64,000 nt of DNA, taken from the NCBI GenBank assembly GCA_963823735.1, contig CAWGMO010000002.1, positions 2,480,001 to 2,544,000 of the forward strand. The letters run 5' to 3'. Position 1 is the first letter of the stretch, and each line of letters opens with the position of its first letter. Under the pieces are notes generated by a model. That model worked only from the letters and a program-made list of their open reading frames with translations, did not search any database and was not told the origin of the DNA. This document shows, in pieces, positions 26,406-34,815 of this stretch. The DNA is from Actinoallomurus sp963823735. Lineage in GTDB: Bacteria; Actinomycetota; Actinomycetes; Streptosporangiales; Streptosporangiaceae. The position numbers were made by a program, and so were the translations under genes.

Positions 26406-27553
26406 CAGCCGATGCCCATGCTGTTGAGCTTGGCCTGGTAGTCGGCGAGGTTCGTCTGGGTCACCAGGCCGACGCCGGAGCTGAGCGTGGTGCCGTCCTT
26501 CTCCAGGTACGGCTGGACGATCTTCAAGGTCGCGTCCCTGCCGAGCACCTTCAGCGCGGCCAGCAGGTACGCGCCGGTGTAGCCCTGCTGGTACGGCTGC
26601 TGGAGCACGGTGGCCTGGATGACGCCGGACTGGATGAACTTGAGCGTCTGCGGGTCGCTGTCGTCCGAGACGATCTTGATCCTGCCGCTCCTGCCCGCGG
26701 CCTGGACGGCCTGGCCGGCCGAGGGACCGTCGTAGGAGTAGACCCCGTACAGACCGTTGATGTTCGGGTTGGTCTGGAAGGCGGTCTGGGCGTTGGACAG
26801 CGCCTTGGAGGCGTCCATGCCGTCGCTGAGCTTCTGCACGACCTTGATGTCGGTGCCCTTGAGCGCGTCCTCGAAGCCCTGGATCCGCTGGACGGCGTTG
26901 GACGCGGTGAGCGAGCCGACGAGGACGACGACCTGCCCCTTGCCTCCGAGCGCCTCCTTCATCGCCTCGCCCGCCTTCTGGCCGGCCTCGTAGTTCGGCG
27001 TGCCGAGGTAGAGGTCGGCGCCGTCCTCCTTCGGCAGCGGCGAGTCGATGGCGAGGACCGGGATGCCGGCCTTCTTGGCCGAGGTGATCGGCGCCTTGAT
27101 CGCGGTCGGGTCGATCGCGGAGACGCTCAACCCGGAGATGCCGCGGCCGCGGAGTGTCTGGATGATGGAAAGCTGCTGGTCGAGGCGGCCGTTCGCCGGT
27201 GCCTGGTAGACGCCCCTGGCCTTCAGGTCGGCCAGGCCCTTGTTGAAGCCGATCTTCCCGGCGTTCCAGTAGTCGACCGCGACGTTGACGACCATCGCCT
27301 GGTTCAGCTTCGACAGGTCCTTGCCGGCGAGGGCCGACTTCAGCGCCGCGTCCAGCTTGGCCAGGTTCGCATCGTTGAAGGTGATGTCGCCCTTGATGGT
27401 GACCTTGGCGGCGGCGGTGCCGCTGCCCGAGGCCGCCTTGGAGTCACCGGCCCCGCTCTTGCTACACGCGCCGACGCTCGCGACCATCGCGAGCACCAGC
27501 GCAGCGGCGCTCCAGTATTGGATCTTGCCGGTGGCGGATCGGGCGTTGCGCAT
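26405..27553 (-). CDS. Sugar-binding lipoprotein of the arabinose importer (Peripla_BP_4 type)
   Basis: This 382-residue extracytoplasmic binding protein of the RbsB/ChvE class has a lipobox (VASVGAC) near residue 30 and typical segments GISGLSVSAIDPTAI and GIPVLAIDSPLP. ATG 27553 is preferred over ATG 27562 because AGGA stands nine bases before it, whereas 27562 has no proper spacing. It heads the importer genes, follows araA by about 330 bases and has operators at 27587 and 27824. Arabinose as substrate is inferred from context. Confidence 0.9.
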   Translation of the reverse strand: MRNARSATGKIQYWSAAALVLAMVASVGACSKSGAGDSKAASGSGTAAAKVTIKGDITFNDANLAKLDAALKSALAGKDLSKLNQAMVVNVAVDYWNAGKIGFNKGLADLKARGVYQAPANGRLDQQLSIIQTLRGRGISGLSVSAIDPTAIKAPITSAKKAGIPVLAIDSPLPKEDGADLYLGTPNYEAGQKAGEAMKEALGGKGQVVVLVGSLTASNAVQRIQGFEDALKGTDIKVVQKLSDGMDASKALSNAQTAFQTNPNINGLYGVYSYDGPSAGQAVQAAGRSGRIKIVSDDSDPQTLKFIQSGVIQATVLQQPYQQGYTGAYLLAALKVLGRDATLKIVQPYLEKDGTTLSSGVGLVTQTNLADYQAKLNSMGIG

Positions 27554-27586
27554 GAGGATCATCCTGTTCGACCGGCCTGACGGCCA

Positions 27587-27600
27587 TTGTTAGCGCTCAC
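27587..27600. promoter_or_regulatory. lac-type operator before the importer genes
   Basis: TTGTTAGCGCTCAC (27587-27600) shares the centre of the sites at 5957 and 32915. It lies 34 bases before the binding-protein start codon and downstream of the promoter at 27821-27849, so it could act as a roadblock or looping partner for the site at 27824. Confidence 0.7.
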
Positions 27601-27820
27601 TATTGAGTGAGGGCATGTCGGGGGTGCGGCGGACGTACGCGGTCGCATGGACGCGCGCGGAACGTGACCTCGGAACGACCTCGGCACGCCGTATCTCTTC
27701 GAAGAAACGGCAGGGACCGTGGAGAACACGCGTCTCACGGCAGAACCACCCGGGCGCGGGCCGCGAGGAGACGTCCCCGGCATCAGCACCCACCCTTCGA
27801 GCTCTGTCCATCTTGCAGAA

Positions 27821-27849
27821 ATTGTTAGCGCTAACTGAGAGCGCGTCAA
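27821..27849 (-). promoter_or_regulatory. Promoter with overlapping operator for the arabinose importer
   Basis: On the minus strand TTGACG (27849-27844), 17 bases and AACAAT (27826-27821) form a promoter. The perfect palindrome GTTAGCGCTAAC (27824-27835) covers the spacer and -10 box. The same arrangement occurs before R3 (32914-32942). No gene was found in 27554-27880. Confidence 0.75.
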
Positions 27850-27880
27850 GGTGTAACAAGCGGGAAATATCCGTGTGTAA

Positions 27881-29386
27881 CTACAGTCCTCCCGCCAGGC
27901 GGTAGTACGCCTGGTTCCAGCGGATCTCCTGGCTGAACCGGCGGATGTCGGTGTCCTCGTCGATCAGCAGGAGTTCGGTGCCGAGCATGTCCGCCAGGTC
28001 GGTGAGCTCCTCGACGCCGACGGCGCTGGAGAGCACGGTGTGGTGGGGGCCGCCGGCGGTCAGCCACGCCTCGGTGGACGTCCGCAGGTCCGGCAGCGGA
28101 CGCCAGACGGCGCGGGCCACGGGCAGCCTGGGCAGCGGCTCCAGCGGTGCCACGACCTCCACCTTGCCCGCGACCAGCCGGAACCTGTCCCCCATGTCCG
28201 CCAGCCCGACCACGAGCGCCGGTCCCGGACGCGCGTCGAAGACCAGCCGGACCGGATCCTCCCGCCCGCCGATGCTCAGTGGATGGATCTCACACGACGG
28301 ACGGTCGGCGGCGATGCTCGGGCAGACCTCGAGCATGTGGGCGCCGAGGATCAGCTCGTTGCCGGGTTCGAGGTGGTAGGTGTAGTCCTCCATGAACGAC
28401 GTGCCGCCCGGCAGGCCGGCGGCCATCGCCTTCAGCGTGTACAGCAGGGCCGAGGTCTTCCAGTCGCCCTCGCCGCCGAAGCCGTACCCGTCGGCCATCA
28501 GCCGTTGCACGGCCAGCCCCGGTAGCTGACGCAGCGCGCCGAGGTCCTCGAAGTTGGTCGTGAAGGCGCCGAACCCGCCTGCGGTGAGGAAGCTTCGCAG
28601 GCCCAGCTCGATCCGCGCGGCGTACCGCAGCGACTGGTGCCGGTCTCCGCCCTCGGCCAGCTCCGGTGCCATCCGATAGGCGGGCGCGTACTCCTTGACC
28701 AGGTCGGTCACGTCCTCGTCGGCCTGGGCCGCCACGGCGTCGGCCAGGTCGTTCACGCCGTAAGTGTTGACCGACACGCCGAACCGCAGCTGCGCCTCGA
28801 CCTTGTCGCCCTCCGTCACGGCCACGTCGCGCATGTTGTCGCCGAAGCGGGCCAGCCGCAGGCCGCGCAGCGCGCCGTACCCGAGGGCCGCGCGCATCCA
28901 CGCGTGGATGCGCGGGGCCACGCTCGGATCCGAGACGTGCCCGGCGACGGTCTTGCGGACGACCCGGAGCCGGGACTGGATGTAGCCGAACTCACGGTCG
29001 CCGTGCGCCGCCTGGTTGAGGTTCATGAAGTCCATGTCGATCGTGGACCAGGGCAGCTCGGCGTTGACCTGCGTGTGCAGGTGCAGGAGCGGCTTGCGCA
29101 GCTGGTCCAGGCCCGCGATCCACATCTTCGCCGGGGAGAAGGTGTGCATCCAGGCGATCACGCCCGCGCAGGCGGGGTCCGCGTTGGCGGCGAGCACCGT
29201 CGCCGTGATGGCGGCGGCGTCGGTGAGGACGGGCCGCCAGCTGACGTCGACCGGCCCGCCGGGAACCGCCTCGATGTCGGCGACGATCCGGCGGGACTGC
29301 TCGTCCACCTGGCGGAGGGTGTCCTCGCCGTACAGTCCCTGGCTGCCGGTGAGGAACCACACCGTGCGCCGTTCGTCGGATGTCAT
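27881..29386 (-). CDS. araA: L-arabinose isomerase
   Basis: This 501-residue cytoplasmic enzyme converts L-arabinose to L-ribulose with Mn2+. The N-terminus VWFLTGSQGLYG and segments VIAWMHTFSPAKMWIAG and GFGGEGDWKT are diagnostic of AraA; the metal ligands (Glu and His residues in these segments and in EVCPS) appear intact. Length matches the family. The ATG overlaps the araD stop (ATGA). It is last in the minus-strand araB-araD-araA set; the importer follows under its own operator-controlled promoter. Confidence 0.96.
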   Translation of the reverse strand: MTSDERRTVWFLTGSQGLYGEDTLRQVDEQSRRIVADIEAVPGGPVDVSWRPVLTDAAAITATVLAANADPACAGVIAWMHTFSPAKMWIAGLDQLRKPLLHLHTQVNAELPWSTIDMDFMNLNQAAHGDREFGYIQSRLRVVRKTVAGHVSDPSVAPRIHAWMRAALGYGALRGLRLARFGDNMRDVAVTEGDKVEAQLRFGVSVNTYGVNDLADAVAAQADEDVTDLVKEYAPAYRMAPELAEGGDRHQSLRYAARIELGLRSFLTAGGFGAFTTNFEDLGALRQLPGLAVQRLMADGYGFGGEGDWKTSALLYTLKAMAAGLPGGTSFMEDYTYHLEPGNELILGAHMLEVCPSIAADRPSCEIHPLSIGGREDPVRLVFDARPGPALVVGLADMGDRFRLVAGKVEVVAPLEPLPRLPVARAVWRPLPDLRTSTEAWLTAGGPHHTVLSSAVGVEELTDLADMLGTELLLIDEDTDIRRFSQEIRWNQAYYRLAGGL

Positions 29387-30099
29387 GCGGTGGCTCCTCG
29401 CTCGCTGGACGTCCCGGGCTGGCCGTAGACGTTCTGGTATCGGTCGTAGAGGCGGTCGACGTCGGATCGGCCGATCGGCAGCGGTTCGCCGAGCTGCCGG
29501 GAGATGTGGACCGTACGGGCCACGTCCTCGCACATCACGGCGGCTTTCACCGCCGCGCGCGCGTCCTTGCCGATGGCGAAGACGCCGTGGTTCTGCATGA
29601 GGACCGCGGGCGAGCGGTGCCCGCTCAGCGTCTCGACGATCCCCTTCCCGATGGAGTCGTCGCCGATCAGCGCGAAGGGCCCCACCGGGATCTCGGCACC
29701 GAACTCGTCGGCCATGGCCGTCAGGACGCACGGCACGGCCTCGCCGCGCGCCGCCCACGCGCTGGCGTACGTGGAGTGGGTGTGCACGACGCCGCCGACC
29801 TCGGGCATGTGGCGGTAGACGTAGGCGTGCGCGGCGGTGTCCGAGGACGGCGCCAGGTCGCCCTCCACCCGGTCGCCGTCGAGGTCGCAGACGACCATGT
29901 CGTCCGGTGACAGGGTGTCGTACCCCGCGCCGCTGGGCTTGATCACGAACAGGTCCGCGCCGGGGACGCGCGCGGACACGTTGCCGGCCGTCCAGACGAC
30001 CAAGCCGTAGCGCACGAGCTCGCGGTGCAGGTCGCTGACCTGCCGGCGCAGGCGAAGCACGGTCTCGGCGACGGACGGTGCGGGCGGTTCGTTACTCAT
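29383..30099 (-). CDS. araD: L-ribulose-5-phosphate 4-epimerase
   Basis: This 238-residue class II aldolase-family enzyme converts L-ribulose 5-phosphate to D-xylulose 5-phosphate, the link from arabinose to the pentose phosphate pathway. Zn ligands are visible in VVHTHSTYASAWA and MQNHGVFAIG; the phosphate-binding region TAGNVSARV is also clear. The ATG at 30099 has GAGGTAGG upstream. It lies between araB and araA, with a perfect lac-type operator in the short gap to araB. Confidence 0.94.
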   Translation of the reverse strand: MSNEPPAPSVAETVLRLRRQVSDLHRELVRYGLVVWTAGNVSARVPGADLFVIKPSGAGYDTLSPDDMVVCDLDGDRVEGDLAPSSDTAAHAYVYRHMPEVGGVVHTHSTYASAWAARGEAVPCVLTAMADEFGAEIPVGPFALIGDDSIGKGIVETLSGHRSPAVLMQNHGVFAIGKDARAAVKAAVMCEDVARTVHISRQLGEPLPIGRSDVDRLYDRYQNVYGQPGTSSERGATA

Positions 30100-30144
30100 G
30101 GACCTACCTCGGAGGAGTTGACGACGAACGCCGACAATGACCAT

Positions 30145-30158
30145 TGTGAGCGCTCACA
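30145..30158. promoter_or_regulatory. Perfect lac-type operator overlapping the araB stop codon
   Basis: TGTGAGCGCTCACA (30145-30158) is a perfect palindrome and equals the ideal symmetric E. coli lac operator core. The araB TGA (30156-30154) lies inside it, and araD starts 46 bases downstream. No good -35/-10 pair was found here, so a roadblock or looping role is as likely as a promoter. Confidence 0.75.
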
Positions 30159-31809
30159 TTCGGGCCGTGCCGTCACGCAGGGCGCGCAGGCGGTGCATCA
30201 CGTCGCTGCCGCCGCGGCCGAAGTGGTCGTGCAGGGCGCGGTACTCGGCGTAGATCCGGTCGTACGCGGCCGCCCGCGCGGCGTCGGGCGTGTAGACGCG
30301 GCGCTCGATGCGGCCCATGGTCGCCGACGCCGCCCGCAGGTCGGGGTACACGCCCGCCGCCACCGCCGCGTGGATCGCGGCGCCCAGCGCGGGCCCCTGG
30401 TCGGAGGCGAGCAGGTTGACCGGCCGGTTCAGCACGTCGCTGTAGGTCTGCATGAGGAAGCGGTTCTTCAGCAGCCCCCCGGCGGCGGTGAAGTCCGTGA
30501 CCGGCACCCCCGCGGTCTCGAACGCCTCGACGATCGTGCGAGTGCCGTACGCGGTCGCCTCGATCAGCGCGCGATAGACGTCCTCGGGACGCGTGTCCAG
30601 GGTCAGGCCGACCAGCAGCCCGGACAGGTGGTGGTCGACCAGCACCGAGCGGTTGCCGCTGTGCCAGTCGAGCGCCAGCAGACCGTGCCCGCCGACGGGC
30701 TGGGCGGCGGCCTTGTCGGTGAGGAGTTCATGCACCGTGAGGCCGCGCCGCCGCGCCTCCTCGGCGTACTCCTGTGACGTGGTGGTACGCACCGCCCAGG
30801 CGAAGATGTCGCCGACGCCGCTCTGCCCCGCTTCGTACCCCCAGAGCCCCGGCACGACGCCGTCGCGTACGACCCCGCACATCCCCGGCACCTCGGCGAG
30901 CACGTCGGAGTTCATGATGTGGCAGGTGGACGTGCCCATGATGGCCAGCATGTGCCCGGGTTCGAGGGCCCGCGCGGCGGCGGCGGTGACATGGGCGTCG
31001 ACGTTGCCGACGGCCACGACGGTGCCCTCGGGCAGACCGGTCAGCTCCGCGGCCTCCGCGCTGAGCTTGCCCGCCGGAGCGCCGAGCGGAGACAGGGGAT
31101 GGTCGAGCTTGGCGACGAAGCCGCCGAAGCCGGGGTGAAGGGAGGCCAGGAACCCGGCGTCCGGGTACGCGCCGTCCTGGTGGATGCCCTTGTACCCGGC
31201 GGTGCAGAGGTTGCGGTTCTCCTCTCCGACGAGTTGCCAGACGATCCAGTCGGCCGCCTCGATCCAGCGGTCCGCGGCGGCGTACACCTCCGGGTCTTCG
31301 CGCAGCACCTGGAGCGCCTTGGCGAACTGCCACTCGCTGGAGATCTTCCCGCCGTAGCGGGCGAGCCAGCGCTGCCCGGTCTCCTCGGCGCGGCCGACGA
31401 TCGCGTCCGCCTCCGGCTGGGCGGCGTGGTGGCGCCACAGCTTGGGATAGGCGTGCGGCCGGCCGGCGAAGGCCGGCAGTTCGCACAGCGGGGTGCCGTC
31501 CGCGGTGGCGGGCAGGACGGTGCAGGCGGTGAAGTCGGTGGCGACCCCGACGACCTGCTCCGGGCGTACGCCGGCGGCCCGCAGGGCGCGGCGCACGGCG
31601 AGGCGGAGAACCTCGCGCCAGTCCTCCGGTATCTGCAGCGCCCAGTCCGGAGGCAGGGACCGGCCGTCCGGCAGCGTGTCGTCGACCACCGCGTGCGGGT
31701 AGTCGACGACGGCGCTCCCGAGTTCGGTGCCGTCTTCCACCGCGACCACGAGGGCACGGCCGGACAGGGTGCCGAAGTCGACACCGACGGTGACGGCGGG
31801 AAGATCCAT
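30154..31809 (-). CDS. araB: Ribulokinase
   Basis: This 551-residue FGGY-family kinase phosphorylates L-ribulose at the 5-position. The N-terminal ATPase motif VGVDFGTLSGRALVV, the segments SSEWQFAKALQVL, GNVDAHV and the C-terminal AAGGLLKNRFLMQ are those of AraB. The start ATG 31809 has AGGAG six bases upstream. It begins 23 bases after the R3 stop, consistent with an R3-araB-araD-araA transcript. Confidence 0.95.
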   Translation of the reverse strand: MDLPAVTVGVDFGTLSGRALVVAVEDGTELGSAVVDYPHAVVDDTLPDGRSLPPDWALQIPEDWREVLRLAVRRALRAAGVRPEQVVGVATDFTACTVLPATADGTPLCELPAFAGRPHAYPKLWRHHAAQPEADAIVGRAEETGQRWLARYGGKISSEWQFAKALQVLREDPEVYAAADRWIEAADWIVWQLVGEENRNLCTAGYKGIHQDGAYPDAGFLASLHPGFGGFVAKLDHPLSPLGAPAGKLSAEAAELTGLPEGTVVAVGNVDAHVTAAAARALEPGHMLAIMGTSTCHIMNSDVLAEVPGMCGVVRDGVVPGLWGYEAGQSGVGDIFAWAVRTTTSQEYAEEARRRGLTVHELLTDKAAAQPVGGHGLLALDWHSGNRSVLVDHHLSGLLVGLTLDTRPEDVYRALIEATAYGTRTIVEAFETAGVPVTDFTAAGGLLKNRFLMQTYSDVLNRPVNLLASDQGPALGAAIHAAVAAGVYPDLRAASATMGRIERRVYTPDAARAAAYDRIYAEYRALHDHFGRGGSDVMHRLRALRDGTARM

Positions 31810-31832
31810 GATCGCTCCTGACGTGCCGGGTT

Positions 31833-32888
31833 TCAGGACGAGGTGCTGCTGCCGCGCACGATCAGCCGCGGTTCGATCACCACGCGCTCGTTCTCCGTCG
31901 CCACCGTCGCCGGGGCCTCCAGCCGGCTCACCAGGAGCCGGATGCTGGCCTGGCCGACCGCCGCGAAGTCCTGGCGGATCGTGGTGAGCGGCGGGGTGAA
32001 GAACTCCGCCTCGGGGATGTCGTCGAACCCGGCGATGGCCACCTGCCCCGGCATCGCCAGCCCGGCCTCGCGGAAGGCGCGCATCACGCCCAGCGCCATC
32101 TGGTCGTTCGCGACGAACACCGCGGTCACCTGGCCGGAACGGCGGCGCGCCGAACCCGACGCGACCCGGCCCGCGAGCTCCTGTCCGGCGCGGTAGCCGG
32201 ACAGCGGGGTCCAGTCGCCCACCAGCGGCGGCGGCACCTCGGCGCCCGCCTCCTCCAGCGCGGCGGTCCAGCCGCGTACGCGCGCCTCGGCCTCCAGCCA
32301 GTCCGGGGGCCCGGCGACGTGCCACACGGTGCGGTGCCCGGCCGCGAGGAGATGGTCGGTGACCAGGCGCGCGCCGAGTTCCTGGTCCACCGAGACGCTG
32401 GGGATCGGCAGGTCGTGCCCGCCCTCCACCGTCACCACCGGGAACGGCAGCCGCAGCCCGGCCAGCGCGGTCACCGTCTCGCGCTGCGGCACGATGACGA
32501 CGATGCCCTCGACCCCGCCGTTGCTGAGGTGTTCGATGGCGTCTTCCAGCGCCGCGGCGGTGTAGCGGCGCATCATGACCGTGGAGACCATGTAGCCCTC
32601 TTCGCGCGCGGCGGCCTCCAGCCCGGAGAGCGTGCTGGCGGGGCCGAAAAGCGTGGGGTTGGAGGCGACCACGCCGAGGGTCAGGGTGCGCCGGGTGACG
32701 AGGGCGCGGGCCGAGGAGTTGCGCCGGTAACCCAGCGTGTCGATCGCCTGGAGGACCGCGGCCCGGGTGGAGGCGCGAACGTTGGGATGGTCGCTCAGGA
32801 CGCGTGAGACGGTCTGATGCGACACGCCCGCGAGATGGGCGACGTCCGCCATGGTGGGAGGCCGAGCGCTCTCCACGGTCCGCGACAT
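31833..32888 (-). CDS. LacI-family regulator R3 of the arabinose module
   Basis: This 351-residue LacI/GalR repressor has an HTH (MADVAHLAGVSHQTVSRVLS, about residues 12-31), hinge SSARALVTRRT and a complete sugar-sensor domain (VAIAGFDDIPEAEFFTPPLTT). Its recognition helix HQTVSRV is one residue from that of E. coli LacI and R1, in line with the lac-type palindromes around this operon. ATG 32888 with CGGAGA upstream was chosen. It lies at the head of araBDA and is probably autoregulated through 32915-32928. It is a LacI protein, not the GntR-type AraR of Bacillus. Confidence 0.9.
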   Translation of the reverse strand: MSRTVESARPPTMADVAHLAGVSHQTVSRVLSDHPNVRASTRAAVLQAIDTLGYRRNSSARALVTRRTLTLGVVASNPTLFGPASTLSGLEAAAREEGYMVSTVMMRRYTAAALEDAIEHLSNGGVEGIVVIVPQRETVTALAGLRLPFPVVTVEGGHDLPIPSVSVDQELGARLVTDHLLAAGHRTVWHVAGPPDWLEAEARVRGWTAALEEAGAEVPPPLVGDWTPLSGYRAGQELAGRVASGSARRRSGQVTAVFVANDQMALGVMRAFREAGLAMPGQVAIAGFDDIPEAEFFTPPLTTIRQDFAAVGQASIRLLVSRLEAPATVATENERVVIEPRLIVRGSSTSS

Positions 32889-32913
32889 TGTTCTCCGATC
32901 CGTGATGGGGTCA

Positions 32914-32942
32914 TTGTTAGCGCTCACAGTGAACCCCGTCAA
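32914..32942 (-). promoter_or_regulatory. Promoter with overlapping lac-type operator for R3-araBDA
   Basis: On the minus strand TTGACG (32942-32937), 18 bases and AACAAT (32918-32913), or 17 bases and TAACAA, make a promoter. TGTTAGCGCTCACA (32915-32928) covers the -10 box. The layout matches 27821-27849. Confidence 0.75.
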
Positions 32943-33037
32943 GGCCGGTCCCGCTCCCCGCACGGGTCCCTATTGGGTCACGGTGGTGGAGAACCCGAGC
33001 CGGACCCCTGAAATATCGGTCATCACGGCCGCCCGGC

Positions 33038-33850
33038 TCAACCCTTGGTGGCGCCGGCGGTGAGACCGCCGATGAGCTGGCGTTCGGCCACGGCGTAGAA
33101 CGCGAGCGCGGGCAGCATCGCGGCGACGACGTACGCGAGGATCCGGGCGGTGTCGGCGGCGTACTGGCCCTGGAACTGCTGGACGCCGATCGGGATGGTG
33201 AACCACTTCGGGTCGTTGAGGACGAGCAGCGGCAGGAAGAAGTTGTTCCACGACGCCACGACGGACAGGACGGAGACGGTCCCGAGCGCGGGCCGTGCCA
33301 GCGGCAGCAGGATCCGCCAGAAGAAGGTGAAGGCGCCGCATCCGTCGATGACCGCGGCCTCCTCCATCTCGGCGGGGATCGTGCGGAAGAATCCGCGCAG
33401 CACGATGATGGTCAGCGGAAGCGTGAACGCCGCCTGCGGCAGGATCACGCCGAGCGGGTTGTTCAGGAGGCCGAAGCTGCGGAGCAGTACGAACAGCGGC
33501 AGGATCGCCACCGCGAAGGGGAACATCAGCCCCACCGTGAACAACGTGAAGATCGCCTCGCGGCCGCGGAAGGCGAAGCGGGCGAAGATGTAAGCGGCCA
33601 GTGCCGACACCCCGACCGCCAGGACGGTGGTGGCCACCGCGATCAGGGTGCTGTTGGCGATCTGCCGCCAGAACGATCCGGAGGCGAAGACGTCGGTGTA
33701 GTTCGCGGTGACCCAGGGCGAGGGCAGGCCGAACATGTTGGTGGACAGCTGGCTGGTGCTCTTGAACCCGGAGAGCACACCGTAGACCAGCGGTCCGACG
33801 ACGAGGACTCCGACGATCCACAGGATCGCGTGCAGGGGCAGCCTTCTCAT
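33038..33850 (-). CDS. bxlG: Xylobiose-type ABC transporter permease, MsmG/BxlG-like
   Basis: This 270-residue inner-membrane permease has about six helices; EAA loop MEEAAVIDGCG. The C-terminus GGLTAGATKG is usual for this subfamily. The ATG at 33850 overlaps the upstream permease stop. With the two genes before it and the divergent LacI and GH3 genes, the layout matches the bxl xylobiose locus described in Streptomyces thermoviolaceus; the symbol is assigned on that context. No ATPase gene is present, so a shared MsiK-type ATPase is expected. Confidence 0.87.
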   Translation of the reverse strand: MRRLPLHAILWIVGVLVVGPLVYGVLSGFKSTSQLSTNMFGLPSPWVTANYTDVFASGSFWRQIANSTLIAVATTVLAVGVSALAAYIFARFAFRGREAIFTLFTVGLMFPFAVAILPLFVLLRSFGLLNNPLGVILPQAAFTLPLTIIVLRGFFRTIPAEMEEAAVIDGCGAFTFFWRILLPLARPALGTVSVLSVVASWNNFFLPLLVLNDPKWFTIPIGVQQFQGQYAADTARILAYVVAAMLPALAFYAVAERQLIGGLTAGATKG

Positions 33851-34815
33851 CGCCGCGCTCGCATGTTGGTGACGGCTCCTTCGAGGTCCCGGCGCAGGAC
33901 GTAGCGCTGGTAGAAGAGGGCGAAGACGAGGCTGATCAGGAGGATCACGACGCTGATGGCGCTGGCGTAACCGACCTGGAAGCGTTTGAATCCGAACTGG
34001 AACATCGTGACCGCCATCGTCTCCGAGGCGTGGACCGGGCCGCCGTTTGTGATCACCCAGACCAGGTCGAAGAGCTGGATGGCCCCGATGACGGACAGGA
34101 AGATGCTGATCCGGATCGTCGGTCCGAGCAGCGGCAGCGTGACGCGCCGGAACCGTTGCCAGGCCCCGGCGCCGTCGATCGCGGCCGCCTCCAGCAGCTC
34201 TTTCGGGATGCTCTGCAGGCCGGCGAGGTAGAGCATCATGTGGAAGCCGAAGTACTTCCAGGTCATGACGATGAAGAGCGTGACGAGCACGGTCGAGCCG
34301 TCACTGAACCACTTGCCCCCCAGACCGCCCAGGCCCATCGGCCCGAGAATGTGGTCCGCCGGCCCGGACCCGGGCTGGAAGATCATGAGGAACAGCACGC
34401 CGGTGATCACTTCGGACAGCACGTACGGCGCGAAGAACAGCAGCCGGTAGACGGCGCGGCCTCGCAGCTTCTGGTTGAGCAGCACGGCCATGGCCAGGGC
34501 GAACGGCAGTTGCAGGCCGACCGACATCACGATCAGCAGGAACCCGCGCCACAGGTCGCCGACGAACACGTCGTCGTGGAAGAGAGCGGTGAAGTTGCCC
34601 AGTCCGGTGAACCCGGACGGGAGTCCGAAGCCGTTCCACCGGAACAGGCTGACGTAGAGGGCGACACCGATCGGGACCAGGACCAGCGAACCGAAGAGCA
34701 GCAGCGCGGGCAGCAGGAAGGTGACGATCGTCGCCCACTGCCGGAACCCGCGACGCCGACGGGGCGGGGCGGCGGGTGCCGCCGCCTCCGCGGGACGAAG
34801 TGCCGTAATGGTCAC
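33847..34815 (-). CDS. bxlF: Xylobiose-type ABC transporter permease, MsmF/BxlF-like
   Basis: This 322-residue inner-membrane permease has about six helices after a short basic N-terminus (PPRRRRGFRQW). The EAA loop reads LEAAAIDGAG. GTG 34815 overlaps the stop of the binding-protein gene (GTGA), and its own stop overlaps the next start (ATGA), so the three importer genes are translationally coupled. The function as xylo-oligosaccharide importer is inferred from the adjacent xylosidase genes. Confidence 0.88.
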   Translation of the reverse strand: MTITALRPAEAAAPAAPPRRRRGFRQWATIVTFLLPALLLFGSLVLVPIGVALYVSLFRWNGFGLPSGFTGLGNFTALFHDDVFVGDLWRGFLLIVMSVGLQLPFALAMAVLLNQKLRGRAVYRLLFFAPYVLSEVITGVLFLMIFQPGSGPADHILGPMGLGGLGGKWFSDGSTVLVTLFIVMTWKYFGFHMMLYLAGLQSIPKELLEAAAIDGAGAWQRFRRVTLPLLGPTIRISIFLSVIGAIQLFDLVWVITNGGPVHASETMAVTMFQFGFKRFQVGYASAISVVILLISLVFALFYQRYVLRRDLEGAVTNMRARR

